A stretch of 35,388 nucleotides of DNA from ChocPot-Mid sp964511865. Its GTDB lineage: Bacteria > Bacteroidota > Ignavibacteria > Kapaibacteriales > UBA2268. The notes under the pieces were generated by a model, which was not told the origin of the DNA, made no database searches, and saw only the letters and a list, made by a program, of their open reading frames with translations. The first letter of the stretch is position 1. Each line of letters opens with the position of its first letter. The translations under genes were made by a program, and so were the position numbers. Below are positions 24,754 through 33,409 of this stretch, piece after piece. Where the stretch lies: positions 1-35,388 of the forward strand of contig CAZEHW010000006.1 of the NCBI GenBank assembly GCA_964511865.1. Direction: 5' to 3'.

Positions 24754-26751
24754 CTATATCTTTACAAATCTTGAATAATATTTATTTTCACCAATGTTTA
24801 CAACTAAATAATACATACCCGGATGTAAACTGTTTACATCAAATAATAACAAGCTATTTACAATTTTAACTTCAAATTTCTTGATTTCTTCACCTATCAT
24901 ATTGTAAATTTTAAAATTCCCGCAATTGCGGTTCCCACTCTGATCTACCGAAATATTGTCAGTAATCGTAGCCACAAAAGAATTTTCAGTAATTGATGGA
25001 TAAAGCATCAAACTAATCCCGTAATTACGGTTCATTTCATTATTCGCTTCAACCTGGTTAGGTTCAATAGATGGATAGCAACCAATATCTGCTCTGCTTC
25101 CATCACTATCATTATAGAATGGGTCAGGATTGCCCATGTCGATACAAGGTGATGTACTATTAAGATAATAATTATTAATAAGAGGGTCAACAAAATCAGG
25201 GTCAACTTCTAAAGCATTTTGTCCACCTGTTCCCGGAGGTCCGTTATACCCTTGATTTAAATATGTACAGTTGTAGTCAATTTCAGGTGAACCATTTTTA
25301 AATATCCCAACCTGATAGCCAACAACGATGTTGTTCATCACTTTTGTTTCAGAAGTTCCTGCATAAATACCACGTCCTGCAATTTGTTCATCAGCGATTA
25401 TCGTATTATTATATACATTTCCTGAAGCTGTATCGCTTATATAAATACCGCCATTGATATTAATTTCAATCAGGTTCCTGTATATTTCTGCATCTGCATT
25501 TGTAACATATATACCCGGTGACTGATTACCTGATATTATATTATTATGGATGTTGACATCATTGTATGTATTTTCTATTCTAATACCGGAAAGTTTGTTT
25601 TCATAAATTTCATTACCAAAAATATTTGATTCAGCGTCATCAGCAACTATGATTCCCGCTAAATTTGAACCAGTAATATTATTATTTGAAATTTCAGCAA
25701 CACTACCATGAGTAACTACAATTCCACCACCTTGATAATTACTTTCCTCTGAATTATAGATATAATTTGAATCAATTGCAGCTCCTGATTCATTTATAGC
25801 AATCTGAAATCCTGAATTGTCATATATCTCATTTTGCATGATGGCTACACGTGACATGTTCCTACACATAATACCACCGGAAGGATTATCATATACAATA
25901 TTCCCGACAATTTCCATATATCCAAATTCTTCTCCATCTTTGACCATCCAACCTGTTGAATCAGCACCAATTCCAACACCGGTACCATCAGGCGAACCTT
26001 CACCTGTAGGGTCAATACCGTTTGAATAGCACCAATTATTTCTGACTTTGGGCATTGCTCCTTCACGTGCAGCTATGCCGTTCCAACCATTGTTGAACAC
26101 TATATTGCTGTCAATAACCGGTGACGCACCATTTTGTATCCCAATTCCGGTTTCCCTGTTTTGGTAAACCACATTCCCTTTAGCTATACCTTTTGAAAAA
26201 TGATTGAACCCAATTCCAATTCCATAATTATTATAAACTTCATTATGGATTATTGTTGGATGTGCCGGACGTCCGTCTTTTTCATGAGAGCCGATACCTG
26301 TAGAACCATTATCATGTATAATGCAATTCATGATTGTACCCGAAGCACCCCGATTTTGAACAGCATGGCTGTGTCCGGGTAGATGATGATTAACAGTGTC
26401 CATTCCTGTAATTTCAAATCCATCAATCAAAGAGCCGTCTGCCATATTAACAACCGGAGTAATATTATCTTCTTCGTCACGAAGTCCTTCAGAATGAATT
26501 TTTGTCCTTAAAGCTCTGTTCCATTCACCATCGTCCTCACCTTCAGCAATAACAGCAATAGAATCCTTTAATACAAGAAATTCATGGTAATCTCCGGGTT
26601 TAACTATAATTGTATCACCGGAAACTGATGAATCTATTGCTTCTTGAATAGTTGAAAAAGCATCAGGAACAAATATTACATTAGAATTTGTATTAGTTGT
26701 GATATTGATAAAAACAAGGATAAATCCTAAAAACAGTAGATATTTTTTCAT
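24754..26751 (-). CDS. T9SS-exported right-handed parallel beta-helix protein
   Basis: About 665 residues from the preferred ATG at 26751 (the frame stays open 75 bases upstream, into the cytochrome b gene). A signal peptide ends near residue 24. The domain opens with VPDAFSTIQEAIDSSVSGDT, then IIVKPGDYHE, the usual start of pectate-lyase-like/NosD-like solenoids. Regular rungs follow (N-x-I-x-x-N, G-I-x-I, with many N-N-x-I turns) to about residue 540. The C-terminal 90 residues are a T9SS type A sorting domain: IYNMIGEEIKKFEVKI, then LHPGMYYLVV and FVKI. Such helices bind or cleave polysaccharide, or act as adhesins; no catalytic residues can be assigned. Its start is 19 bases after the cytochrome b stop, so it may belong to the cytochrome transcription unit. 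Confidence 0.85.
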   Translation of the reverse strand: MKKYLLFLGFILVFINITTNTNSNVIFVPDAFSTIQEAIDSSVSGDTIIVKPGDYHEFLVLKDSIAVIAEGEDDGEWNRALRTKIHSEGLRDEEDNITPVVNMADGSLIDGFEITGMDTVNHHLPGHSHAVQNRGASGTIMNCIIHDNGSTGIGSHEKDGRPAHPTIIHNEVYNNYGIGIGFNHFSKGIAKGNVVYQNRETGIGIQNGASPVIDSNIVFNNGWNGIAAREGAMPKVRNNWCYSNGIDPTGEGSPDGTGVGIGADSTGWMVKDGEEFGYMEIVGNIVYDNPSGGIMCRNMSRVAIMQNEIYDNSGFQIAINESGAAIDSNYIYNSEESNYQGGGIVVTHGSVAEISNNNITGSNLAGIIVADDAESNIFGNEIYENKLSGIRIENTYNDVNIHNNIISGNQSPGIYVTNADAEIYRNLIEININGGIYISDTASGNVYNNTIIADEQIAGRGIYAGTSETKVMNNIVVGYQVGIFKNGSPEIDYNCTYLNQGYNGPPGTGGQNALEVDPDFVDPLINNYYLNSTSPCIDMGNPDPFYNDSDGSRADIGCYPSIEPNQVEANNEMNRNYGISLMLYPSITENSFVATITDNISVDQSGNRNCGNFKIYNMIGEEIKKFEVKIVNSLLLFDVNSLHPGMYYLVVNIGENKYYSRFVKI

Positions 26752-26770
26752 GATAACTCTTTCAAAATAA

Positions 26771-27730
26771 TTATTGATATAAGAAAAGCATTGAATAAAT
26801 AATAGTAATGACAATTGACATCCCAATAATTAGGGCCGTAAAACCGAAAATCTTTGATAAGCGAATAAAGAACTTAGGAGGTTTTGGTTTTAAATAATGC
26901 TTTATATTATCACTTTGGATAAATTCACTATATTCAACAGGTCTGTCATATTTTAATTCTTCGATATCAACTGTACCTGTAAAAATCACAGTATCAATAG
27001 GGAATTTATCGGGCCTGAAATGTGTATTATAAAAGTGTATAGTGAATATGAATCCTGCAGCGAGAAGAGCTTCGTCACTATGGATTATTGTTGCGATATT
27101 AATTAATGATCCGGGTACTCCCAGATTTGTAAAAAACTCAGGAAACCAAAGTAACAATCCACTGGAACCTATCATAGCAACCCCCCAGAATACTGCAAAA
27201 TAATCAAATTTTTCCCAATAAGTCCATCTGCCGTATTCAGGTCTGGGTCCTACTCCTATAAACCATTTTATAGTTTGTATGAGTTGAATTAAATCGTTTT
27301 TATTTGGAACCATAGAATATTTTCCAAAAATAAATTCCATTAAACTTAAATTAAGATGTTTCTTTTTCCGAATTAAATATGTAATATGTAATATGAAATA
27401 AACAAATGTGATTATTGCAGCTGCTCTATGAATGAAGCCGGTAATTTCATATCCTCCGAGCATTTTTGATAAGAATTGAAAAGCCGGTACACCGGAAAAT
27501 TTGATAATCATTCCCGTTATTGCCAAAGACAGAAAGCTGACAATTATTAAAACATGCGTGAATCTTGAAACACCATCAAAACGTTCATAAGAAAGATCAG
27601 AATTATTCTTGATGTATTCTTCATTAATTTTTATTAATGGATTTTCCTGGATAATCTCATTATCTTCATATTCAATATCTTGATTTATATTATTCTGTTC
27701 ATCTTGAACAGAGTGTTCTTTATTATTCAT
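26771..27730 (-). CDS. membrane cytochrome b (FdhI/b561-like) of the multihaem unit
   Basis: A 319-residue integral membrane protein with four to five helices (about residues 66-85, 100-125, 165-185, 195-230, 285-310). Histidines sit where haem b ligands are expected: FTHVLII, FIHRAAAII, FVYFILHITY, IIHSDEALLA and FTIHFYNTHF. This matches the di-haem cytochrome b subunits of formate dehydrogenase and hydrogenase, and the b subunits paired with multihaem c cytochromes in metal-reducing bacteria. Its role would be exchange of electrons between menaquinone and the periplasmic haem proteins. The N-terminal 50 residues are acidic and unusual. ATG at 27730 has AAAGG before it and overlaps the upstream gene by eight bases, indicating translational coupling. 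A TTG at 27745 is less likely. Confidence 0.83.
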   Translation of the reverse strand: MNNKEHSVQDEQNNINQDIEYEDNEIIQENPLIKINEEYIKNNSDLSYERFDGVSRFTHVLIIVSFLSLAITGMIIKFSGVPAFQFLSKMLGGYEITGFIHRAAAIITFVYFILHITYLIRKKKHLNLSLMEFIFGKYSMVPNKNDLIQLIQTIKWFIGVGPRPEYGRWTYWEKFDYFAVFWGVAMIGSSGLLLWFPEFFTNLGVPGSLINIATIIHSDEALLAAGFIFTIHFYNTHFRPDKFPIDTVIFTGTVDIEELKYDRPVEYSEFIQSDNIKHYLKPKPPKFFIRLSKIFGFTALIIGMSIVITIIYSMLFLYQ

Positions 27731-29663
27731 TTTTTTTCCTTTCAATCATATTTGTATGTTTCCTTTTTTCGAAAAATGCCCTAGGAATCCAGAGTAGGGT
27801 ATGAAGTCCAAAGAAACTAAAAGTAGAAACAAGTAGTATTGTCATAAACCAAAAAGTATAAAAAAGAAATGGATACTTATCTTTATTATGGTGTGTAGCA
27901 TGTGTCAGGTAACCAACAAATTTTCTGTTTGAATTAGCATGACATTTTTTACATGTTTGAATTATATTTTTCCTGCTTAAACTCGATTCAGTATAGGATA
28001 CAGGTAGTATAAAATGTGAGCCGTGGCAATCCGAACATTTCGCTGTTTTTCCTGAACCCAATTTTGAAACTTTACCATGAAAAGTATCGAAATAAGTTTC
28101 GGTAACATCTTTATGACATTTGCCACACTGATTAATAATCATTTCCCTAAAATCATCTGCATCAGTTCGGTTGATGGTATGTGCAGAATGGCAATCATTA
28201 CAAACAGGTAAAGTTTTATCTGTTTTGGTTATATTAGGGCTATGAATGCTTTTATTCAATTGCTCGTAAATACCCTGATGGCACTTCCCGCAAGTTGATG
28301 CTATATTTTTGTGATTTACACTTGAATTTGGGTCTTTCGATGGTAGCTCCCTATGAGTTGTATGACAATCGACACAAGTTGCAGTAACAATCAGACCGCT
28401 TTCAAGTAAACCTTTTCCATGAATACTCTCTTTATAATGTTCAACCATTTCATGTTCTACACCTTTGTAATTACGACTTGCTTTTTTACCAACACGATGA
28501 CAATTACCACATAGATTCGGTATGTTCTGGACATATATAGGAGACTTTTTATTAAATCGGCTTGATATCGTATGGCTTGTATGACAGTCAGTACAATACG
28601 GTGCATCGTTATTTCCTTTTTTGTGCTGAACACCATGATAACTAATGTTATAATCATTGGACTCCTGAGCATGGCAAGCTGAACAATCAACTTTCCCGCT
28701 ATTGATACAAACCGGTTTATATTCCGTATTTATATTCGAGTGACATTTTATACATGACAAATCCTTATGAATGGAATTTTTTAGATGTGATTCATTTACA
28801 TGTAAGTTTATTTTTTTCCCATTAACTGTTTTATAAATATTTTGGTTTGAATGACATTTCATACAAACTTCATTCGGGTAACTTCTGTCATATTGAATTG
28901 AACGTGTTTTATGTGGTTGATGACAATCAACACAAACAGGTATTAAATGAGGCTTCTTCTCCCATAATTTCCCGTCTATAATTTTTGTATGTACTTTCTC
29001 TATCTGAGAATGGCACTGCATGCAGGTTTTTGGTATATTATTTCGGTTTATGGAAGATTTTGGATTTTCATGTGGCAAAATATCATGTGACATATGGCAA
29101 CTTGTACATACAGCAGTTACTGTTAATCCCCTCTTATATAAACCCTCTCCATGAATTGATTGAGAATAATTTTCAATTATATTATGTTTACTTATATTCC
29201 TCAACTTAGAGACAGGAGTACCTTCTTTATGACATTGACCACATAAATATGGTATATTCATCGAATAAGTCTTTGACTCCTGGTTCTTCGATGATAATAT
29301 ATTATGCTTTCCATGACAAGTTTGACAGTTGGGAGCTAAACTTCTGCCTTGTTTCAATGCTTTACCATGAAGACTGGATTCAAATTTTACCACTTCTGTC
29401 TCATGACATTTCGAACATTTTACTTTCTGGATATTTTCATTATGAGGTATTTCCTCAGGATCGAAATTTACATGACAGCCGAGACAGCCATCTTTTATAT
29501 GAACCGACTTTTTCCAATTTCTTATATCAACATAAAGTGATATTGTTTTTCCATTTTTTTCAGTTGTAAGAGTTTTATCTGAATGACAATCGAAACAAAT
29601 TTCTTCAGATTCAGCTAAATGAGCCGAAAATACTATAATGAAAAATAAAAAGATGTATTTCAT
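27723..29663 (-). CDS. 19-haem cytochrome c with tandem internal duplication and C-terminal anchor
   Basis: Exported, membrane-anchored electron carrier. Signal peptide at residues 1-19; 19 CxxCH motifs, beginning at Cys23, 60, 83, 113, 141, 186, 214, 244, 267, 304, 327, 357, 385, 430, 458, 488, 513, 543 and 571; one transmembrane helix at about 599-624; and a positively charged cytoplasmic tail. Haems 1-8 and 9-16 have identical spacing, offset by exactly 244 residues each, and haems 17-19 repeat the spacing of haems 3-5. The chain thus consists of two full modules and part of a third. SIHGxGL and CxDCHxxH segments recur between the copies. No CxxCK or other catalytic haem motif is visible, so it probably carries electrons rather than reducing a small substrate. 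It starts 10 bases after the cytochrome b/NapC gene. Confidence 0.92.
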   Translation of the reverse strand: MKYIFLFFIIVFSAHLAESEEICFDCHSDKTLTTEKNGKTISLYVDIRNWKKSVHIKDGCLGCHVNFDPEEIPHNENIQKVKCSKCHETEVVKFESSLHGKALKQGRSLAPNCQTCHGKHNILSSKNQESKTYSMNIPYLCGQCHKEGTPVSKLRNISKHNIIENYSQSIHGEGLYKRGLTVTAVCTSCHMSHDILPHENPKSSINRNNIPKTCMQCHSQIEKVHTKIIDGKLWEKKPHLIPVCVDCHQPHKTRSIQYDRSYPNEVCMKCHSNQNIYKTVNGKKINLHVNESHLKNSIHKDLSCIKCHSNINTEYKPVCINSGKVDCSACHAQESNDYNISYHGVQHKKGNNDAPYCTDCHTSHTISSRFNKKSPIYVQNIPNLCGNCHRVGKKASRNYKGVEHEMVEHYKESIHGKGLLESGLIVTATCVDCHTTHRELPSKDPNSSVNHKNIASTCGKCHQGIYEQLNKSIHSPNITKTDKTLPVCNDCHSAHTINRTDADDFREMIINQCGKCHKDVTETYFDTFHGKVSKLGSGKTAKCSDCHGSHFILPVSYTESSLSRKNIIQTCKKCHANSNRKFVGYLTHATHHNKDKYPFLFYTFWFMTILLVSTFSFFGLHTLLWIPRAFFEKRKHTNMIERKKNE

Positions 29664-29673
29664 TGATTAGATC

Positions 29674-31896
29674 CTATTTTGAAACTTGTAAAGAATTATA
29701 CAATTGCTTTCGGTATTTTGGAGCTCCATGACAAAACACACAATTTTGTTCCTTAATATTTTTATCATCACCACCCGGGTGAACAAAGTCATTAACGATG
29801 GTTAAGGTTTCTGTAGAGTCCTTTGGAAATACTTCTGATTTGAACGAATGACAAGATTCGCAATTCATTGTCAATACTTCTCCTTCAGGACTTACATGTT
29901 TTCCGTCATGACATCTGTAACAACCTTTACTATATAAATGTCCTATATTATCTGGGTGGTTTTTCCAGTCAACTTTCATAAATGGAAAATAATTTTTAAC
30001 ATATATATTTGAAAGTTGTAAAATTGCTGAATTAATATCATCTTTGTACTTTTTTATTTTGTCCGGTATTTTCTTGTTGTAGTAGTTCCATACATATCTG
30101 CTGATATCGTTTAAGGATTCTTCTTTTGACGAATTAACTGATTCGAGAGCTTGCACACTCACAGTCTTAATAAAGGGTATATCAGGATTAATTTTCCCTA
30201 TACTCAAAAATAAATTCACCATCTTATCCGGTGGATTATAAATATGTGATGGTCTGTTATGACAATCTATACAATCCATCCGTTTTAAATTCTTCCGGTA
30301 ATTACCGTTCTTATTTTCCAAACTCTTTTCAAAATCAAATCCCGGTATCTGATAAACTGTTTCCTTCCCGCTAATCAATGACCTCGATTTAACCCAGGGG
30401 ATTTCCTGTTTCTCTCTGTCAACTGCCAAATATGTTATCTCATTCGACAAATTCATATGCCAGTGAATACCGTCATTATTACCGGTCTCCATATTTCCCC
30501 CGCCAACTTTCACCAACATCTCCAGGTTGAAATGTGTATTATTCTCATCAGACAAATAATAATTCCGCACTATCTTCTTTTCATCATAAAAATGCTTTGG
30601 GCTGTGGCATCTTTCACAAGTTTCTGTTGCAGGTCTAAGGTTTTCTACAGGTGTTGGAATAGGTCTTGGAAATGTGTTAGCCAATACAGCGAATAATTGA
30701 TATGAACCCGAAATTTTTGACTTTACGAACCATCCGGCTCCTTCCCCTATATGACATTGTACACACCCAACATTACTATGCGGTGAATTCTTATATGTTG
30801 TGTACTCCGGCTCCATTACCGAATGACAAACTGTTCCGCAAAACTCATCCGATTCAGAATATTCATAAGCTTTAAAACTCCCAAATCCTGAAAATACTAT
30901 CAACAACAATGCTGAAACTGTAAATACCAGGGTTGCCACTTGATGCTTAGTATTGTTTAAGTCTAATATTGGAAGTTTTCTCTCCTTTTCTGATTGTCGA
31001 AGTAAAATTCTGTTTTCCCTGAATGCCCCAAAAAATATTAAGAATATACCTACTATTAATATTACCGGCATTACCATAAAGGTAAAAATACCAAGGTATG
31101 GATTACTCGTTTCAGAAAATAATTCAAGAATAATTAAAAAAACAATTATTGTGAAACTTATAAAAGCAATAAATGAACCTGTTAAAGATATTGGGTTATA
31201 AAAAATTGTTGGTAGAATCTTACCTTTTTCAATTCTTGTTTTCAACACTTTCATTTGCTCTTCATCTGGTATATCGTATCCTTCTTCAGTATGATGCCAT
31301 CCGGTTATTATTCCAAGATACAAATCTCTGACCGTATGACCTGTCGTTCCCAGGTATATATGCACTACCGTAAAAATACTAATAATAAATCCTGTTACAA
31401 TATGTAGTATTGCCGCAGGCCAAATCCCGCCCATACCAAATAAACTGTCCGGTGTGAATTCAGGAAACATAAGTATCCAACCTGTAATAATAACCAAGGG
31501 AACCATAAAGTACATAATAGATAAATATCCCAGTTTCTGCAAAGGATTAAATTTCCTTTTTTCATTAGCTGGGAACGGATGAGGCTCTTTGTCAAAAATA
31601 TCAATCAGATAATATCTTGCCTGAATCAGTATCTCTTTAAAGAAATTTTTAAACTTCAATAAATAGTGTTTATAATTTCCTGTAATCAAATTAAAAATTA
31701 CAAAACACAAATAATTTAAACTTAGTATTATACCACATACATTATGTATAAACATTGAAGACGAAAATCCAAGTTTTATGACGGAAGCTTCTGCATAATG
31801 CAAACTAATTCCGCTTAAGAAAAGCAATATCATTAATAAAGCATTCAATAAATGCCAAATCCTCAACCACAGAGGATACAAATACAATTTTTTCAT
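29674..31896 (-). CDS. cytochrome b / NapC-like fusion with seven c-type haem motifs
   Basis: A 740-residue fusion. Residues 1-200 resemble the FdnI-type cytochrome b (LYLYPLWLRIWHLLNALLMI, FIHNVCGII, ILHIVTGFIISIFTVVHIYL) with four helices and the histidines for two b haems. Residues 235-345 add further helices. Residues 350-740 are periplasmic, with c-haem motifs at 353 (CGTVCH, a CX3CH), 378, 427, 542, 659, 679 and 719. The start of this part, EFCGTVCHSVMEPEYTTYKN then SPH and CVQCH, is the NapC/NirT quinol-dehydrogenase-type haem pair. It should move electrons from the quinone pool into the haem chain, or the reverse. The start lies one base after the 13-haem gene stop. The donor and partners are inferred from the neighbours. 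Confidence 0.88.
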   Translation of the reverse strand: MKKLYLYPLWLRIWHLLNALLMILLFLSGISLHYAEASVIKLGFSSSMFIHNVCGIILSLNYLCFVIFNLITGNYKHYLLKFKNFFKEILIQARYYLIDIFDKEPHPFPANEKRKFNPLQKLGYLSIMYFMVPLVIITGWILMFPEFTPDSLFGMGGIWPAAILHIVTGFIISIFTVVHIYLGTTGHTVRDLYLGIITGWHHTEEGYDIPDEEQMKVLKTRIEKGKILPTIFYNPISLTGSFIAFISFTIIVFLIILELFSETSNPYLGIFTFMVMPVILIVGIFLIFFGAFRENRILLRQSEKERKLPILDLNNTKHQVATLVFTVSALLLIVFSGFGSFKAYEYSESDEFCGTVCHSVMEPEYTTYKNSPHSNVGCVQCHIGEGAGWFVKSKISGSYQLFAVLANTFPRPIPTPVENLRPATETCERCHSPKHFYDEKKIVRNYYLSDENNTHFNLEMLVKVGGGNMETGNNDGIHWHMNLSNEITYLAVDREKQEIPWVKSRSLISGKETVYQIPGFDFEKSLENKNGNYRKNLKRMDCIDCHNRPSHIYNPPDKMVNLFLSIGKINPDIPFIKTVSVQALESVNSSKEESLNDISRYVWNYYNKKIPDKIKKYKDDINSAILQLSNIYVKNYFPFMKVDWKNHPDNIGHLYSKGCYRCHDGKHVSPEGEVLTMNCESCHSFKSEVFPKDSTETLTIVNDFVHPGGDDKNIKEQNCVFCHGAPKYRKQLYNSLQVSK

Positions 31897-31897
31897 A

Positions 31898-33340
31898 CTA
31901 TTTTATTCCCTTCGAAAAGTACCACCTTAGTAATGCGTGAAGGAGGACAATTATAATCACACCACTTAAAATAATAATACTAAGACTTTCTAAAAAGACA
32001 TTTCTTGTTGTACCTATAACATAAGCATCACTTAATATTGCTCCATTAATAAAACCAAATTTTTCCTGAGATTTTTTCCTTTCATGTTTGTAAAGTTTAG
32101 TCATGAGGATTGAATTTTTAGAATGACACTCCTCACATTTCTTAATTGTTTTTTCAGGAGCTAATATATTATGCGATAAATTAGGCGGCATATAAGATGA
32201 ATGACAATCTACACATCTTACGGTTTCATAATGCCGTGCTATACCCGGCAGCCATTCATGTGCCTTTGATATTGTCAGCATTCCATATTTACTTGCCAAT
32301 GCCTCATCTGTATGACAATGAACACAATAAACCATTTGATTCTTCTCTACTGTCATTTTATCAATTTTATTCATAAGAAATACGCGGTCAGTCAAACCTT
32401 CAACCGGTCTGATAGAATGCTCCCCATGGCAATATGTACAACTTGGTGCATCTTTGTTCCCTTTTTTTAAAGCTATACCATGTACGCTATTGATATACTC
32501 ATTTGTCAATGCGATATGACATTTACCACAAAGTGAGGATAGATTATACTTATTGATAATAGATGTTGGCTTATTTGCTCTTTGCAAATTATGTACACCA
32601 TGACAATCAGTGCAGGTTGGAGCTTCGGCTACACCATTTTTCAAGGCCATACCATGAACACTCTTATCAAAATCAATCAAGCTTTTTGAATACTTCGTTT
32701 TAGCAGTTTTCTCATTCAGATGACAATCCAAACATAACTCCTGCTGATTATTTTTCAACTTCAATGCAGATAATTTATATCCCTCAGTAATTGGCTTCAC
32801 ATGACAATAAATACAATTTGGAGTGTTCCTATTGTTCTCCTGTGATTTGTGAAAATGTTCAGAAACTAAATGTTCTGCTTTTTGCTTCTCATGACATTCT
32901 CCGCAAGCATCAGTTAGTTTGCTAAAATGAAATTTACTCGACGGATTATTAATTGACTCCGGGTCATGGTGTCTGTGGCAATTATCACAGTTCACATCTT
33001 TAGAACCCTCAGTTCCTGTAGCTTTCATCATTTGCGGATGAAACAAATGTTTAGTTGCTATGTCTATGTGACAGCTTATACATGCCACAGGAGTTAAATG
33101 ACTGCTGTGTGGTATCTCGTAAGGGTCATAATTATTATGACACTGCACACATCTTAAACTCTTATGTGCTGATTTCTTAAAGGATGATACTTTGAAAGCT
33201 AAAGATTTTGTTTTACCTGCTTTCTCCATTGTTAATTCAGGATCATCATGACATCCGAGGCAATCAGAATTTGTTTGAGCTGATAAAGTATAGCTTCCTG
33301 CAAAAATCATCAACATTGTTATTATTAACTTGATATTCAT
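31898..33340 (-). CDS. 13-haem cytochrome c with C-terminal membrane anchor
   Basis: A 480-residue exported protein. Signal peptide cleaved near SAQ/TNSD (residue 22); 13 CxxCH motifs starting at Cys27, 64, 87, 118, 146, 176, 203, 243, 271, 301, 339, 376 and 402; and a transmembrane helix at about 448-472 with a short basic tail. The first three haems have the same spacing (37, 23) as those of the 19-haem protein, and the sequence around them is similar (GKTxSL, KKSxH, DPxEIPH), so the two are paralogues at least at the N terminus. No CxxCK or other catalytic haem is visible. First gene of the tight five-gene unit, 69 bases after the tetrahaem gene and its terminator. Confidence 0.9.
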   Translation of the reverse strand: MNIKLIITMLMIFAGSYTLSAQTNSDCLGCHDDPELTMEKAGKTKSLAFKVSSFKKSAHKSLRCVQCHNNYDPYEIPHSSHLTPVACISCHIDIATKHLFHPQMMKATGTEGSKDVNCDNCHRHHDPESINNPSSKFHFSKLTDACGECHEKQKAEHLVSEHFHKSQENNRNTPNCIYCHVKPITEGYKLSALKLKNNQQELCLDCHLNEKTAKTKYSKSLIDFDKSVHGMALKNGVAEAPTCTDCHGVHNLQRANKPTSIINKYNLSSLCGKCHIALTNEYINSVHGIALKKGNKDAPSCTYCHGEHSIRPVEGLTDRVFLMNKIDKMTVEKNQMVYCVHCHTDEALASKYGMLTISKAHEWLPGIARHYETVRCVDCHSSYMPPNLSHNILAPEKTIKKCEECHSKNSILMTKLYKHERKKSQEKFGFINGAILSDAYVIGTTRNVFLESLSIIILSGVIIIVLLHALLRWYFSKGIK

Positions 33341-33370
33341 ATCTATTTAATGAAATGTTCATATTTATAT

Positions 33371-33399
33371 AAAAAAAACGGGGTCATTCAACCCCGTTT
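33371..33399 (-). terminator. intrinsic terminator after the tetrahaem cytochrome gene
   Basis: A perfect 9-bp stem (AAACGGGGT against ACCCCGTTT) with a six-base loop, followed on the minus strand by eight T residues in a row counting the end of the stem. It sits 11 bases after the stop of the tetrahaem gene and 31 bases before the 13-haem gene, so it may limit read-through between them. Confidence 0.85.
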
Positions 33400-33409
33400 A
33401 TAAAATCAA

